A DNA stretch of 64,000 nucleotides from Acipenser ruthenus (Eukaryota > Chordata > Actinopteri > Acipenseriformes > Acipenseridae): contig NC_081201.1 of assembly GCF_902713425.1 (NCBI RefSeq), positions 30,086,613 through 30,150,612 on the forward strand, in the 5' to 3' direction. The notes under the pieces are model-generated. The model made no database searches and was not told the origin of the DNA. It was given only the letters and a program-made list of their open reading frames with translations. Below, piece after piece: positions 24,131 through 36,869 of the stretch. Each line of letters begins with the position of its first letter. Position 1 is the first letter of the stretch. The position numbers and the translations under genes were made by a program.

Positions 24131-24572
24131 TGACAGGGTAGCGTCGCGGGCCCAGATGGTATTCGGCAGGCAAAGAGACTAAGAGACAAGGAAACTGCAG
24201 ATAAAGCGCTGCTGCGCGGTTTAATAACAAAAGGAAATCAAAACACTGCTCACAGAGCAAAAATAAAACAGTTAAACAAACACAAAACTTTTCAGGCTGG
24301 GCAGAGCCTTCACTGAACTTGAACCTTTAACAAAAAGGCAGCCACACACCACCAAACTATTCACTCAGCAACTCCCACCACCAAACAAAGCATTTTCATT
24401 TTTTATAGCATGTGGCTGGAGCCTCATTATCAATTATTCAATTAGCCCCAGCCACATTCTCACATGTATTTTGGCAGGGATAGGAAATTAACCCCATCCC
24501 TGCCAACCACCACCAAATCACCACACAACAATATTATTTACAGGCAGGGCGCTGCCCTGCTACACCCTGTCA
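24131..24572. repeat. dispersed repeat of 442 bp with inverted ends TGACAGGGT
   Basis: The segment begins TGACAGGGT (24131-24139) and ends ACCCTGTCA (24564-24572), exact reverse complements. It has no coding capacity. TG...CA ends are compatible with an old solo LTR, and inverted ends are compatible with a MITE. I see no clear target-site duplication, so the class is left open. Confidence 0.5.
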
Positions 24573-27500
24573 TATAAATTATTTCCTCCAAGTGGTGCAT
24601 ACCATACTAACAACTTGTTTCAGTCATTATAAAGGGTGGGACTGAGTATTATTTACAGTGTGGGTTCATATTTACTTATGGCTTTGCTGTACACTAATGT
24701 GCACTGAGTCACAATTAACCCACTACTGGACAATTTCTGGAAGAAAAGTAAAATATTAATGTAACTAAATACATACCTGTGTTTCATAATAACATACAAG
24801 TTAGATACCATTATATTATAATACCAGGGTATTACCCTGAAGAAAAGTTATGCAATAGCAGGCCAAGAAAGTATAGAACGATCCATCCAGCAGTACATTA
24901 TGTAACCCATATGTAACTTGCAGACTGGACACCTTGCTAGTGGGTTCAAGTATGTGTTGCACTGGTGCTGGGTGACAGCAACTTTCCATTTTTAAACAAG
25001 AAGAAAATTCTGTTTCTGTTCACATTATATTAGCCAGTTATGACATTTTAACTGAATAGTACAGGGTACATTACAACATACAATCAAATGTCTGATAAGT
25101 TCAAATTAAATGGTTTTTTAAACCATTGTATATATTAATATTTATACTGTAGCTTTTAACATATGGAACTTGTACGTACAGTATATAATAGCTCAGTGTT
25201 ATGAATTAATGTTTTTGGGTGAATGCAACTTGTAATTTCTGCTCACTTTAGCAGAAGAATAAAAAAGTACAAAAATTATAATTAACATGTAAAAAACGTA
25301 TTATTGTCTTTTTGCTTCTGATAAAACAAAAGAAAAAATGCACTTCATTCTACAAACTTTTTTTGAGAATGGTATTTAAAACACATTATTCACTCTTTTA
25401 CCAAATGTTTCTTTTGAAATGTTGTATGATATGAACTTGCTTATCATTGGAGCCAACCTGGAATATGTGAATACATTTATTTTCCAGAAAAGAACAGTAT
25501 ATTTGCACAATGAACACATTTCATAGAAATCTCATGTGGTGGTTATAGGTGCATGGCCATGACAGCTTATCTAAATAAGCAGACTGTAGATTTGGAGTCT
25601 TCATATTAGAAAGGTCCAATTCCAAATTCCAAAAAGTTGAATTGCTTTATTAAAAAATAAAAAAAAAGTTTTGATATTCATTTTTGTGGAAATATTAAAA
25701 AGGAACATCTTGTTTAGAGTTGGCAAAACAGACTCTCGCCTTTTTATCAGAGCTGCCAACCTATACACTGCACTAGATGGCAGTGGTAGACCATATAGTA
25801 ACAACGCATACTGAAAACAATGTGAAAAACAAACCAATTAAAAGATTCCCAGCACAATGAAAAGAGGACCAGTGAGAGTGTTAATAGGCTATCAAGAGGT
25901 AAGAACATTTTAAAACATTAGTTGCTATTCTTTTAAAATATTTTATATATTCATGTTCTGGGTGTTTTAAACAAGGTTATTAATATATGTTTCTATAATT
26001 ATATTATTCTCTCATCTCTTCAAGGATATCTAATCCCTCGTTTGCTGTAAAAACAGTAGTTTGACAAAACAATCTGGCTAATGCCAATGACTAACATTTT
26101 GTTTGTGAAATAGTTTCTTAAGTTTACCTCAGAATTTAAGATTGAGGGTTTGAAGTTATAGACAAGTAGCCAAGTGTGAATGTTCCATGCATTTATATCT
26201 TGATAAATAATAAACACTACAACTATAACTGATTATCTTGCTGGCAGAACCAGTTTATTTTAATCATCTGCAGCTTAATCATGTACAATGCATGTGGCAG
26301 TAATCATTGCTTGCTCAATAGAACCTGGAGGACTCAAGCATGTGCTGCCAGAACAAGCTGGCTTCTAGTTTGATTTTAAAATAGAAAACACCGTCAGGCA
26401 GATAGTTGAACATGGCCTTTTTTACATGATGTAATCAGCATGATTACAGAGATTACAAAGCTTTTGTGTTGAACTGGATTTTTTTTCCTCTCCCGTAAGT
26501 ATATCCTAGACCAAGAAGACAAGGCAAGTATAATTATATTAGTTTCTCTGCATGCAGATAATTACTTTCTGTAACACTGCGAATGCTGAGGTCATATTTT
26601 TAAATTTTGATCCCCTTATGCTTGCTAGTCCTGAAAGCCCCAGTACAGTATAAGTCACGGTTGTGTGATGTGTTGTTAACTAAGATGTTTCAAATAAATG
26701 GTATTTAATTAATACAATTGTAAATAGAAAAATGATTATTACTGAAAATGTTACTACTCGTTTTCTTAATTTATTAATGGAACATATTGTACTGCAGATG
26801 ACATTGGCTCCATCACTTCTTTTTGTTTTTTTCGTTGTTTTTTAACAGACTTTGAGATTAAGTATATTTTTAATAAGTAGTTTCCAATTGAATTAATTTT
26901 TTCTCCATTTTTCTCTGTGTTTTATTAAGTTTGTGCAAAGTAGCTTTCACTTGAGTAATGGAGCTGTTCATCAGTTCTACAGTTGCCTGCCTTTATTAAT
27001 AGAAGAAAGAGCTAGCACCATCTAGTGATCTGCTATTTTGAATCAAGTTTCCTTTTCCTAGCAATACACTGCTGTGCATTAGGTGGTGTTGGTGCTTACT
27101 AATATAAATACTTCTGAACTCATTGTCAAATAACCTTATCAAAACACAATTCTTATTTATTATGTATTATTAGAATGACTGCAAAGATCATGAAACATAT
27201 TAGAGCCATAAGGATTCTTCAAAACAAATTTGATTACAGTTGCTTCCAAGAACAGCTCTGCTACCATTTGCTGCAGGAAAGAGGGGTGATCGTTTATGAG
27301 TACAGTTGACGCTGTCTCTTACTGTATGGTCTTCTCAGGAACCTTCTTGCACACTTAACAAGGCCCTGGGATGCATATCTCCAGCAATTATGCTGTTGCT
27401 ATTTACTGAGAACTTGGTATGGACTTTTTGAAGATAACAGAATTACCTTCAATGTAAACTACATTTGCAAAAGTCCTGGCCCATTTCATTGTGGAAACTG

Positions 27501-28682
27501 AGGTTTCTTCTTCAGATCCACTTGATTCTGAACAAGCTTGTTGCAAGTTTTTCCACGTAATGTGAATGTAGGTACTGTAATTATATTGACCTGCTTTTGA
27601 GCATTATCAATGTCTTCAGCTACACATCTTCAAGCATCACAGCTCTGATAGGAAGAACTAAGTAGATGTCACCAGCCCCCTCAAAGCAGGGTCCATGTGT
27701 TCTGTCCTTCGGGAGGAAACTGGTCAATTCTCATCACCATTGAAAAGAGCCTCAGGCTAGCAAGATCACAATCCGTAAGCATGACTCTAGCAATGAGGTT
27801 AAGTACAGAGTGCTAACATACTTGAAATTCTGAAGAAAAAGGGACTTTAGTGTGTGGAGGATGTCTCTGATCCAGCATAGTTGCCATCATTGATGTCTGC
27901 CAGTATAGTATACCAGTGCTGAGGTCATTTATAGAACTGACTGATAAGGATAAACTGTTGAACAGATGCTGATGTGGTCTCTGCAAGCCATACCAAATTT
28001 AGAAAAGTGCACTGAGCTGCAGGCGGGTCTAATGTCAAACAGTTGTTCCTACAGACACTCTCGTAACTCTCCTGGATAAATCAGGCTTCATATTTCAATT
28101 GCTTTGAGTGTTAACCGCTTGTTTACAGTTTACAAATGTGAGTAGAATTCATTCAAATTCACAAGGCCCCTGGAAAACAGAGTTTATGTTAAAACAACAT
28201 TTTCTGCAGGTGCTGATGCTGGTGGATCTATTTGATTTCAAATAAATCTTGGCATTTGAGAAAGAGGGAATATAAGCATAAGGAACAACCTATTGTTTTC
28301 TTATTTTTTGCTTGTTGTGTATTGGTAGTAATACAATCATGTAGCACGCAGAGGTTTGGCATAAACTGATGACCAGACACTCCCCAAGCAAGGGTCTTAA
28401 CCACTGTGCAAAAAAAACAAACAAAAAAAAAACAGTTTTAGAACTTGTAACTTCACAGACATTTCACTGCACCTGTAGGGATGGACAGGGAATCACTAAT
28501 GTAGTTTCAGCATTTGAACACCTGATCAAAGAAAACCAGACTGGCCAGCAGGTTAATTATACCTAACTCAGATATCAACAACAAAAATAAAACGCTGGTT
28601 GTCCCTGATGTTCAAGCTACATAAATTAGTATCTCTGCTGTGTATCAGAATGTACTGTTGGTTCTTAAGAAACCATTTGTTG
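24573..28682. other. 4.1-kb intergenic stretch, no gene recognised
   Basis: Neither strand gives a recognisable protein. Open frames here are short and AT-rich. The part at about 27240-28130 is less AT-rich and may be an old decayed element, but I cannot name its family. Confidence 0.4.
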
Positions 28683-28742
28683 GTTATATATTATAGTCCT
28701 GAGTTATAAATTATAGTCCTGAGTTATATATTACAGTCCCGA
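28683..28742. repeat. three 20-bp tandem repeats upstream of gene C
   Basis: Units read GTTATATATTATAGTCCTGA with one or a few changes (starts 28683, 28703, 28723). They end about 37 bases before a TATA box and 132 bases before the start codon of gene C. Confidence 0.9.
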
Positions 28743-28778
28743 GTTCATGTCTACAATTATTCTGTTTGGTATTTGAGG

Positions 28779-28785
28779 TATAAAG
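28779..28785 (+). promoter_or_regulatory. TATA box of gene C
   Basis: TATAAAG lies 89 bases upstream of the ATG at 28874. The leader between them is short and has no other ATG, so transcription starting near 28810 is plausible. A CACCTG E-box lies upstream near 28518. Confidence 0.5.
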
Positions 28786-28873
28786 ACTCTGACATCAGAA
28801 GCTGAGCTGATCCACCATTCATCTACAATTTTAATCAATTTTATTCAATTTAACAGAAGCACAGAGCAGAAGA

Positions 28874-31758
28874 ATGCCAGTAACCAACAACACTGTGAGC
28901 TCAGCCATCAAGAGCCAATCAGAATACATAACCCCATCTTTGCAGGACCTCCAGCATCTGCTCTGGACACGAAGAGGAGCAAGTGGCCATGTCGACCAAG
29001 TGTGGCCCAGAATCTACCTGGGAGATAAGTAAGAGGAACAGCCATTTACGTTAGTCTCGTAGAACGCTAAGTGTGGCATTGGGCTTTAGAATCGGGTCCA
29101 AATCATTTTCCTAAGTTGTTTGTTAATGGCTTTAAAGCATTTACTGCATTATTTACCTTTCACAAAAAGTGTGTTTAATGATTTAAACAGTAGCTGCATA
29201 GAGCACTTCAGCTGTTCGTAATAGAGGATAGAAATGCAGAATAGTATCCCTGTTATTCTCCTTCCGGAGATCATGACTGTGGCTTTGGTATTTCTGAGCC
29301 ACAGTCTTAACACCAGTGGTAGTGGTTCTGATCTTTCTCTTTTTATATAAGAATAGGTCGAGAGGCTGCAGAAAGCTGACAGTTGTTCTGAACAGCATAG
29401 CATTGAGTTAAACGATGATTGTATCATTTAATAGATGGGCAGCTAAAGACAAGAGGTCACTTCAGTCACTTCAAATCACTCATATCCTAAACGCTGCTGA
29501 TGGGAAATACAATGTCTGCACTGGAGCAAGGTACTACAGGGACATGAACATAATCTACCATGGGGTTGAGGCTTTTGACACAACAGCTTTTGATATCAGC
29601 CCTTTCTTCTACTCTGCAGCTAAATTCATCAGGGAAGCTTTAGAGAAGCCTGGCGGTAAGTAGCTGAGACTGTGTTTGAAGTGCTGTTGTCATCACAAGT
29701 CCAATCCTCAGTGAGGAAGCATTTATTAGCCTTTATTAACATTTATTTTCCTAGACCAGACGACAAGGCAACATTGTAACTGAACTGAACGAACTGGATA
29801 ATGGATAAGTTAGGAATACTGGAACCAATAACACTCATATTAAGTTAATAGCAGTAGACTTTTATATCTTTATATCTTGCAAACTGGCATGGTATCACAG
29901 TATTCAGAGGATGTATCCCTGCAAACACAGGCCTGTACATTACAACAATACAAGAATATAAAGCTGTTCCACTGCACAGTGATTTATATTACTGTCATAT
30001 TGACTTTTTCTCCTACAATTCCCTTTCCCCTCTTTATTTCTCCCTATTTCACCACTTTGTTTTTCTCTCTTTCTCTCATCCTATTCTCTACCTTTCCTTT
30101 CTATTTCACATCATTACTCACATCCAAACTACACATCAGCACAAATCCAGGAAAATGGCTAAATGGCTAAAGCCAAACCCCAAAACAATACATCATGTCA
30201 AGACATAACACATTATATTATAACATGAATGACAACGAATAAGTCATTAAAATGTTTGTATATTTTCACTAAACATTTTAGATTCTGGCCTGTTAGATCA
30301 AGATGCTAATTGTTAACAAGGGTAAGTCTGTCCAACAGATGGTATACATTGTTTCATATTATCAGTATTGGGAAGCTCTGTTGATCACCAACAGTAATCC
30401 ATTCTGCTCCTTACATGCAGGTCTCCGAGGACCATCATTCCAGCTGCCATAAAGAATAACTAAGAACAAGATTGTCTTACTTAATTATGCAACTTTGTGA
30501 GCACATAGTTTTATCTGTTTCTTACCCTAAAATATGATGTATAAAATCATATTTCTACATGGAGCAGCAGGAGTGCATATTTGGCTCACAGATTGAGATC
30601 ATGGCTCGCACGTTTCAAGAAGTGTTGAACCTTGTTTCCTTACAGCTAACACTAGCTGTTGGTAATGCAAACAAACTCACCTTTACATGGTCTGTTTTCA
30701 GTGAAGGAACACACTGACAGATACTCAGTAACAAACATTATTTTTTAGTCTACAACTGACCACTGTTTTGGAACAATGCAGCTTGAAGGACCTCCCAGTT
30801 TTGTCCTAAAAACTGGATTTTGTTCAGACTTAACCTACCCTGTTATCATCATAACAAGCAAACTCGTTCTGACTTTCATATTGCTTTCCTGCCAATTCAA
30901 TTCCTGCAGATAAAAATGCAAGTTCATTTTGTAACCGGATTATTTTTTTTTATAAAGTAGTGTGATAATTTGAAGATCATCTGTCCATAAATCCAAAACA
31001 TACAACCTTATCACAGGTCCCAACATTGACAGGATTGGTAATCTTTTTAAACAACCACTTTTTTAAAACATACAGTTTCCGTTTTGAGGTCTAGGTGTGT
31101 CATCTATTAGAGAGGGACACACACACATTATGTGCAGGTGCACAATATTTGCCAAATTTTCATGGTTCAGTTATAGAGTTTGTAAAGCTCTTTGAGATCC
31201 TGTGTTCTTTCTAAACAAACAGCAATTCCATTCCATAACGTAGAGAAGTTAAATGACACATCCTGTTCACAAACTTTACATTGTTTAATTAATTCAATAA
31301 TGTTTGATTTTCAAACTGTTCTGTTGTCATTTTCTTTACCAGTCATCGTTTAATTAATGTCTACAAAAAAAAAAAAACTGTCAATACCTCATTAGTGAAA
31401 GAAGCCCCCATTTTCAGTATTGTTTAGGTTAGGCACCCTATTTAAAATCAAGGATGCTATCTGAATCTGTAATATGCATTGTTTGTCATTGATATTAAAT
31501 GGTAGTGTACTTCTCTGAACAGGGAATTTGCTTTTTATTTCAGGCAACGTGTTAGTCCACTGTGCAATGGGCCTCAGTCGCTCGGCAACTCTGGTGCTGG
31601 CCTTCCTGATGATCTACGAAAATAAGACTCTGGTGGATGCCCTCAAGGCTGTTAGTGAACACAGGAATATCTCTCCTAATATGGGCTTTCTTGGCCAGCT
31701 TCAAAAATTAGACATGAGATTAAACGATGAAAGAAAATTAAGGAGAGAGTGCAATTGA
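28874..31758 (+). CDS. Gene C: atypical dual-specificity phosphatase of the DUSP13B/DUSP29 group
   Basis: Three exons: 28874-29028, 29435-29655 and 31544-31758 (stop TGA), phases 2 and 1, giving 196 residues. Exon 1 ends [13 protein letters not shown]. Exon 2 has [32 protein letters not shown] and general acid Asp100. Exon 3 has [18 protein letters not shown] with Cys132 and Arg138, then [15 protein letters not shown]. Exon 2 recalls DUSP29 (YYRDM, YHGVEA), while exon 3 is nearer DUSP13B/TMDP (AFLMI-EN-TLV, HRNI-PN-GFL). I therefore do not assign an ortholog name; a fish-retained extra paralog is likely. The exon 2 acceptor (TTTAATAG) has a weak pyrimidine tract. All catalytic residues are present. 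A poly(A) signal follows at 31982. Confidence 0.9.
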
Positions 31759-31981
31759 GATGTTTAGGTCTCTTAATGTGGTCTCCTACCTACATCCTAC
31801 TGTAGGTAGAAGACCACAAACCAAACTCATCTATCAACAACTAACATACTAGCCATCTCATAGAAGAAGACTTAGAAGATTTGGTGCTGCATTCATAAAC
31901 CATTATTGTGCCAATAATTGGATTGCGGCCCTATGCATTTACTGGCATGTCTTTATTCTCTGGTTTTATTGTCCCAATACT

Positions 31982-31987
31982 AATAAA
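31982..31987 (+). terminator. poly(A) signal of gene C
   Basis: AATAAA 224 bases after the stop codon of gene C, followed by T-rich sequence. Confidence 0.6.
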
Positions 31988-32139
31988 AATATATTAAAGT
32001 ACAGCTATCCAAAATGTCTATTTTTATTTCTATTTATTTATTAATTTATTTTGCATTTAGTTGTTAATAAACAACAGAGAAGTGTATGCAACACTGGACA
32101 TTTCGTACCATGCCACAAACTACATATACACGTCTGTAA

Positions 32140-33060
32140 TAAGAACATAAGAAATTCTCGAATAAGAAAAGGCCATTCAGCCCACCTATGCTCGCTTGCT
32201 TTGATGCAAGCGTTGTCCGTTAGCACTCAGGAGAGGAAAAACAAAAAAACCCTAACCAGGTTAGTAGGGGAAATGAAGCCTCTGGGAATTCATGGCTAAA
32301 CAGACCGTCCTTCCTCCAGGAGGCTAGCTAAAGGTGTTATTATGGTCACAGAGATGGTTATACAGTATTGTTCATGACAGCATTCAGTCTATTTCTGATG
32401 GTCTCTGCTTCAACAACTCTGTTCATCACCCTTTCCATAAAAAGGCTCCTTCTCCTTTCAGTTCTGAATATGCCCTTCTTCAGCTTCAATCCGTGGTCCC
32501 TGGTTCTATTCACTGTGACCTGTGAAAAATTATTATCAGCAGTTACTTTGTTAAACCCCTTGACAATTTTAAATACCTATATTAAGTCGCCTCTGGCTCT
32601 CATTTTTTCTAGGTTATATAGATTCAGCTCTTTCTGTCTTTCATCATATGACAGAGACTTCAATCCTGGAATTAATTGTGTTGCTCTCCTCTATACGCTC
32701 TCCTATGACTCAATGTCTTTCTTATGATATGGGGACCAGAACTGTACACAATATTCTAGGTGTGGTCGTACCAGTGCATTGTATAACTCCTCTAGATTTG
32801 AATTGAACTGTCTTGGCAATATAATCTAACATTCAATTTGCTTTTTTATAGCTTCTCCGCACTGTCTAGTTGGCTTAAGAGATTCATCCACTACAACCCC
32901 CAAGTCCTTTTCATACATAGCCTCCTCTATTTCATTACTATTCATGCTGTACCTGCCTCTAATGTTTTTGCACCCTATGTGCAAGACTTTGCATTTATTC
33001 ACATTAAATTTCATCTGCTATGTGTCAGCCCAAGCATGAATCTTGTTTAATGTCTTTGTA
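32140..33060 (-). mobile_element. CR1/L2-type LINE, 3' fragment
   Basis: On the minus strand the segment encodes the C-terminal part of a non-LTR reverse transcriptase: 33014 down to about 32826 gives NVNKCKVLHIG, EKDLGVVVDESLKP and CGEAIKKQ. The 3' end carries the familiar GGCCATTCAGCCCA block near 32170. The reading frame does not stay open through the rest, and the 5' part is missing, as in most truncated LINE copies. Confidence 0.75.
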
Positions 33061-33079
33061 TTATTAAAGTTGCTGATTG

Positions 33080-33175
33080 GGAGTTGGTTTAGGTCGGCTG
33101 GGGAGTCCTTGGCTCACCACGCACCAGCAACCCCTGTGGCTGGCTGGGTGCCTGCAGGTCTGCCTGTGTGCAATT
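33080..33175 (+). repeat. fragment of the long tRNA-derived SINE
   Basis: About 95 bases match the middle of the SINE at 38416-38960 (shared blocks include TTAGGTCGG, CACCAGC with ACCCCTGT, and GGTCTGCCTGT-like). It is diverged and truncated at both ends, so it is older than the 38-kb copy. Confidence 0.7.
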
Positions 33176-34547
33176 CAGAACTTTATACCACTCTATTCCA
33201 CTTTGAAACAAACACCTTGCTTGTTGCAGCTGAATACTTCAGTATATCACTCTGCAGCAATGTACACATCATTCTATTTAAATCACCAGGATTCGCTTTC
33301 TCTTTCTGTAATTGTTATGTCTCTGTTACTCAACAATGGGATACTGTACTGAACTGGTTTAGGGTAACCTGAGCATCATTGTGCTTGTCCATATCTGTCA
33401 GTTACTTTACATAAGTTTGGGTTTAGTTTAGTGGCCCTTTCAGTTTTTATTTTAATTTATTATCTTTCGCTAAAAAATATGTCATTTAAACTGTGATGTT
33501 TATGCCACTGGAATCACTAATTGTTTAAATAGTCTTCTGACATTGTTCCTATTATCCATAAAACAGGTATTATGCCAGGTATCTAAAAAAAAATAAATAG
33601 GCAAATGCTATTCCCAGGAAGATCTAGAGACACCAGGTAAATTAAAAGTGGCTACAGTGGGTTAGCAAAGCCTAGTTCCAAACGGTGCATTATCATGTTT
33701 TAAGATAACATTTCTGATGGGGGTAGACTGACTTGAAGGCAATGCAACATGTTGATACAAACAAAACTTAATCAGCCCCATAACCATATTTATCTAGACA
33801 GATTAGCTGAGTATAGGTTGATCACATCACCTTAGGCTCAATGTATTTGAATTTGCACAAGGGTTTAGTTGGACGATTCTTTATATGTGGTTCTTCCATG
33901 TGGTGTTCATAACTGTGGATACAAGGGTGAATATGGGTCACTATCCCGCAGTAAAACAGCCTCATTAAGCAGGGTTTCCCTGTTCCTTTTCCCCTTGTGG
34001 GCTCATAATGCACTAATTGCTTTCACATTGAGATCCTACTGTACTCCCTTTCTTTTGGCAGTTCACACAATTTGGATACCTTGGGTTTAAATTATCTTCC
34101 AAATTGTCTCAGAATGGTTTAATTAGTAACACATCTGGTGCCTGCTCTTTTCCAGTACAAGAATGCTCCCAGTCGGTGTAAAGAAAATATTATTTTGCGA
34201 ACATTGGTAGAACAAAAAGACACTAAACAGCTTGCTAATCTATCTGGGGCTCAGCTGTCTGATGCAGTAGGGAATTGCGTTTGTCGCTGGAAGGTTTATA
34301 ATTATCACTGAATTAAAAAAGGAAACTGCTTCAAGGGACAGCACTTGAGGTCTGCACAACACACTCTGGAATAGAACAAACTGAAGCCAATATTCCGAAA
34401 AAAGGAGGAATTAGAAGCTAAAAGTAAGTTCATTCTTTTGTTGGCGAAATAGTTGGACAGTAATTTGTAACACAATATTTAGAAGCAGCATGAGAAGTTT
34501 TATATGTGAAGTGATTAATATCGACATCTTCATTTGAATGGAAAACA

Positions 34548-34626
<79 letters not shown>

Positions 34627-36869
34627 TACACATACAGTCAAAGGAAACCCATAATGTAATTAAAATTGAGAAAAAGCATTACCTAAAAAAAAGGAATACA
34701 TTTTGTATAGATTTTTGTAACATGGGTTCGGCAGGCTCCATGGATCACCAACAAATCTTCACAGTTCATTTGAGAGAAAAAAAAAAAAAAAAAAAAGTGC
34801 AAAATTCCTTTAAACTCAATGCTTATAAGCTGGAGTGAAATATTAGGAGTTTGTTTATTAATACTGACAGTTATTTTTTGGTTATTTCTGTGTATAATAA
34901 CCTTCAAAGGTTTACCTCGGTAAAAGCACATCAAAGTGTAATATATCATAGTGAAAGGATGTTAAAGCAAAGGGAAGCCTCGTAAAACCCAACCCATTTC
35001 AAAAATAACATTTTTTTTCTGTATATCATATTTGGCGGTATTAGACTGAATACTGTGGAGTGTCTCTATTACGACCACCAATAAACACATTCTTAATCAA
35101 AATTATGTTTAATTTCAAACATTTATGGGGTTAAGTTATGTGGAAAATAAAACTAATCAAAACTAATTCAAAGCAACAAAATAGACTTGAATTCCAAAAC
35201 TACTTAACAAGCGACAGTCTGGTTTTATCTGTTGCCAGGAACAACTGCAGTTGGAAGTCCTAATTCTAAAAAAATGTTCTTTAAACATTCAGCTGTCTTG
35301 AGATCCTTTTTCAAACAGGTGTCTCTCCAGCCACCCTAGTATTAACCCATGCAGGATTCATAGCCTTCAACTTGTACCCCTGTATCCAGTGAAGCAGAAC
35401 TACCACATTCCCTCTATAGCTGTGACCTTGTAACCATGAGCAGGCAGCAGCACAGGGGGATGCTACAAGGATATAAAGGGCTTTGCTCAGCAAGCAAATC
35501 ATCTTGAAGGAGTTTCCTTGTAACATCAGGAAGATAAGCAAATCCTTTCCAAGCAAGCTCTCAGAGTGCCATATTTTTCCCTATATTTTTGTGCTGTACA
35601 AAACAGTTCAGTTCTGTAAAGGATTTAAAATAAATACGAGCAGGGAGAAAAGTTAATTTATGAATACAATAACCAAACATAAACGACTATGAAAAACAAA
35701 TACAGTAAAACCTGCATTAGTGGTCTTACCAACCAGTAAACAGCAGAACAAATTACCTTTTCTAATACAATTGAATGACACCTTAAAAAAATAGACAGTT
35801 AATTTTCAGGTTGACACAACAATTCATGCCATGTTGTTTAGCAGCTATTGAAACATGTGCCAGAGGACAGTTTTGAGCTGTGTAGCACAAGCCAAAATCA
35901 GCAGCTCTATTAATTTACTCTGATCCATTTTAACAGCTGACTCAACTCACGAGGCCCTGTGTAAGCACTCATTAGGTTACCCACACGGATGTTGACGTTG
36001 CAATATCTCCATACAGTTTGCAATCATGATTATAGTCAGTGAGCAGGAGGCAGCTTTGGGTTTTGACACTGGTTAATGATTCATGTTATCAGAATGAGAT
36101 GGAGCATGTCCAAATAATGTTGTTTAGCACAGCTGTTGAAGTACAGTAGGTGTGTGTTTTTAAATACCGTGCCTTTCTGATTAGTCTGTACTTTCAGTTC
36201 CATATATTCCGAATTCCATATACATCACCCTGTGTAAAGCACCATTTATATGGTTTTGCTCATCACTTTTGCAAAGGATCATCATGCATGTCTCCAATTC
36301 TTTGCTTACACAATCATCTCAGATTTCTGCACTTAACAAAGGACACAGGCCAGTGGCATATCCCATTTTGGAATGCAAGGGGAAGCCATTTAAGAGGTCA
36401 GTGATACAAGCAGAGGTCCAAGTTCAGACTCAATCCCTATAAAAAAAAAAAAAGCCATGTGGTGGTGTTGGGGCCAGGAGCACATATTCCAGAACAGACA
36501 GAACACTTATTTCACGATTGCTAATTAAAATACACAGAGACATAAAGTGCTGTTACAAGTTCAGAACTTTTATAACTAACATTTATCTGTGTGCACTGTT
36601 TTATAGTTTAATAAAAAAAGTCAATTCTGAGGTTACATCATTTTAAAAAGAGTGTACTAATGAACAATTGATGCTTTATCTTAATGGTATTTTTTTTTAA
36701 TCGGTATTCTTTAGCATATACCACTGGTTCAGAACCAATATGGCCAGTATCTTATGTAAATTATGTTGATTCTACTTAATGAGCTTAAGAAGGTGGGTGA
36801 ATGGGAAAATCTGATCAACTGGATTTATTAGGTCAAATGTCAAATCTTCATTGAAATATCTGTTTTAGA
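33176..36869. other. intergenic stretch upstream of gene D
   Basis: No coding exon seen. It contains a compound microsatellite (34549-34627), a poly(A) tract near 34778-34796, and a possible lone pogo-type terminus at about 35702 (CAGTAAAACCTGCATTAG) with no partner found. The 5' UTR exon of gene D must lie in or before this stretch, because gene D's first coding exon opens with a splice acceptor. Confidence 0.4.
34549..34627. repeat. compound microsatellite (CTAT)n(TA)n(CA)n
   Basis: About ten CTAT units, then a TA run, then a CA run, all contiguous. Confidence 0.95.

Noticed and set aside
25858-25902. ATG followed by 14 codons and a GTAAGA donor, looking like a first exon
   Set aside because: No similarity to the DUSP exon 1 pattern (no VWP-x-Y-x-GD), and no downstream exon in a matching phase recognised.
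29877-30170. 97-codon frame in intron 2 of gene C
   Set aside because: Pyrimidine-rich low-complexity translation inside an intron; no splice or homology support.
32051-32727. Overlapping plus-strand reading frames
   Set aside because: They are antisense to the CR1/L2-type LINE fragment.
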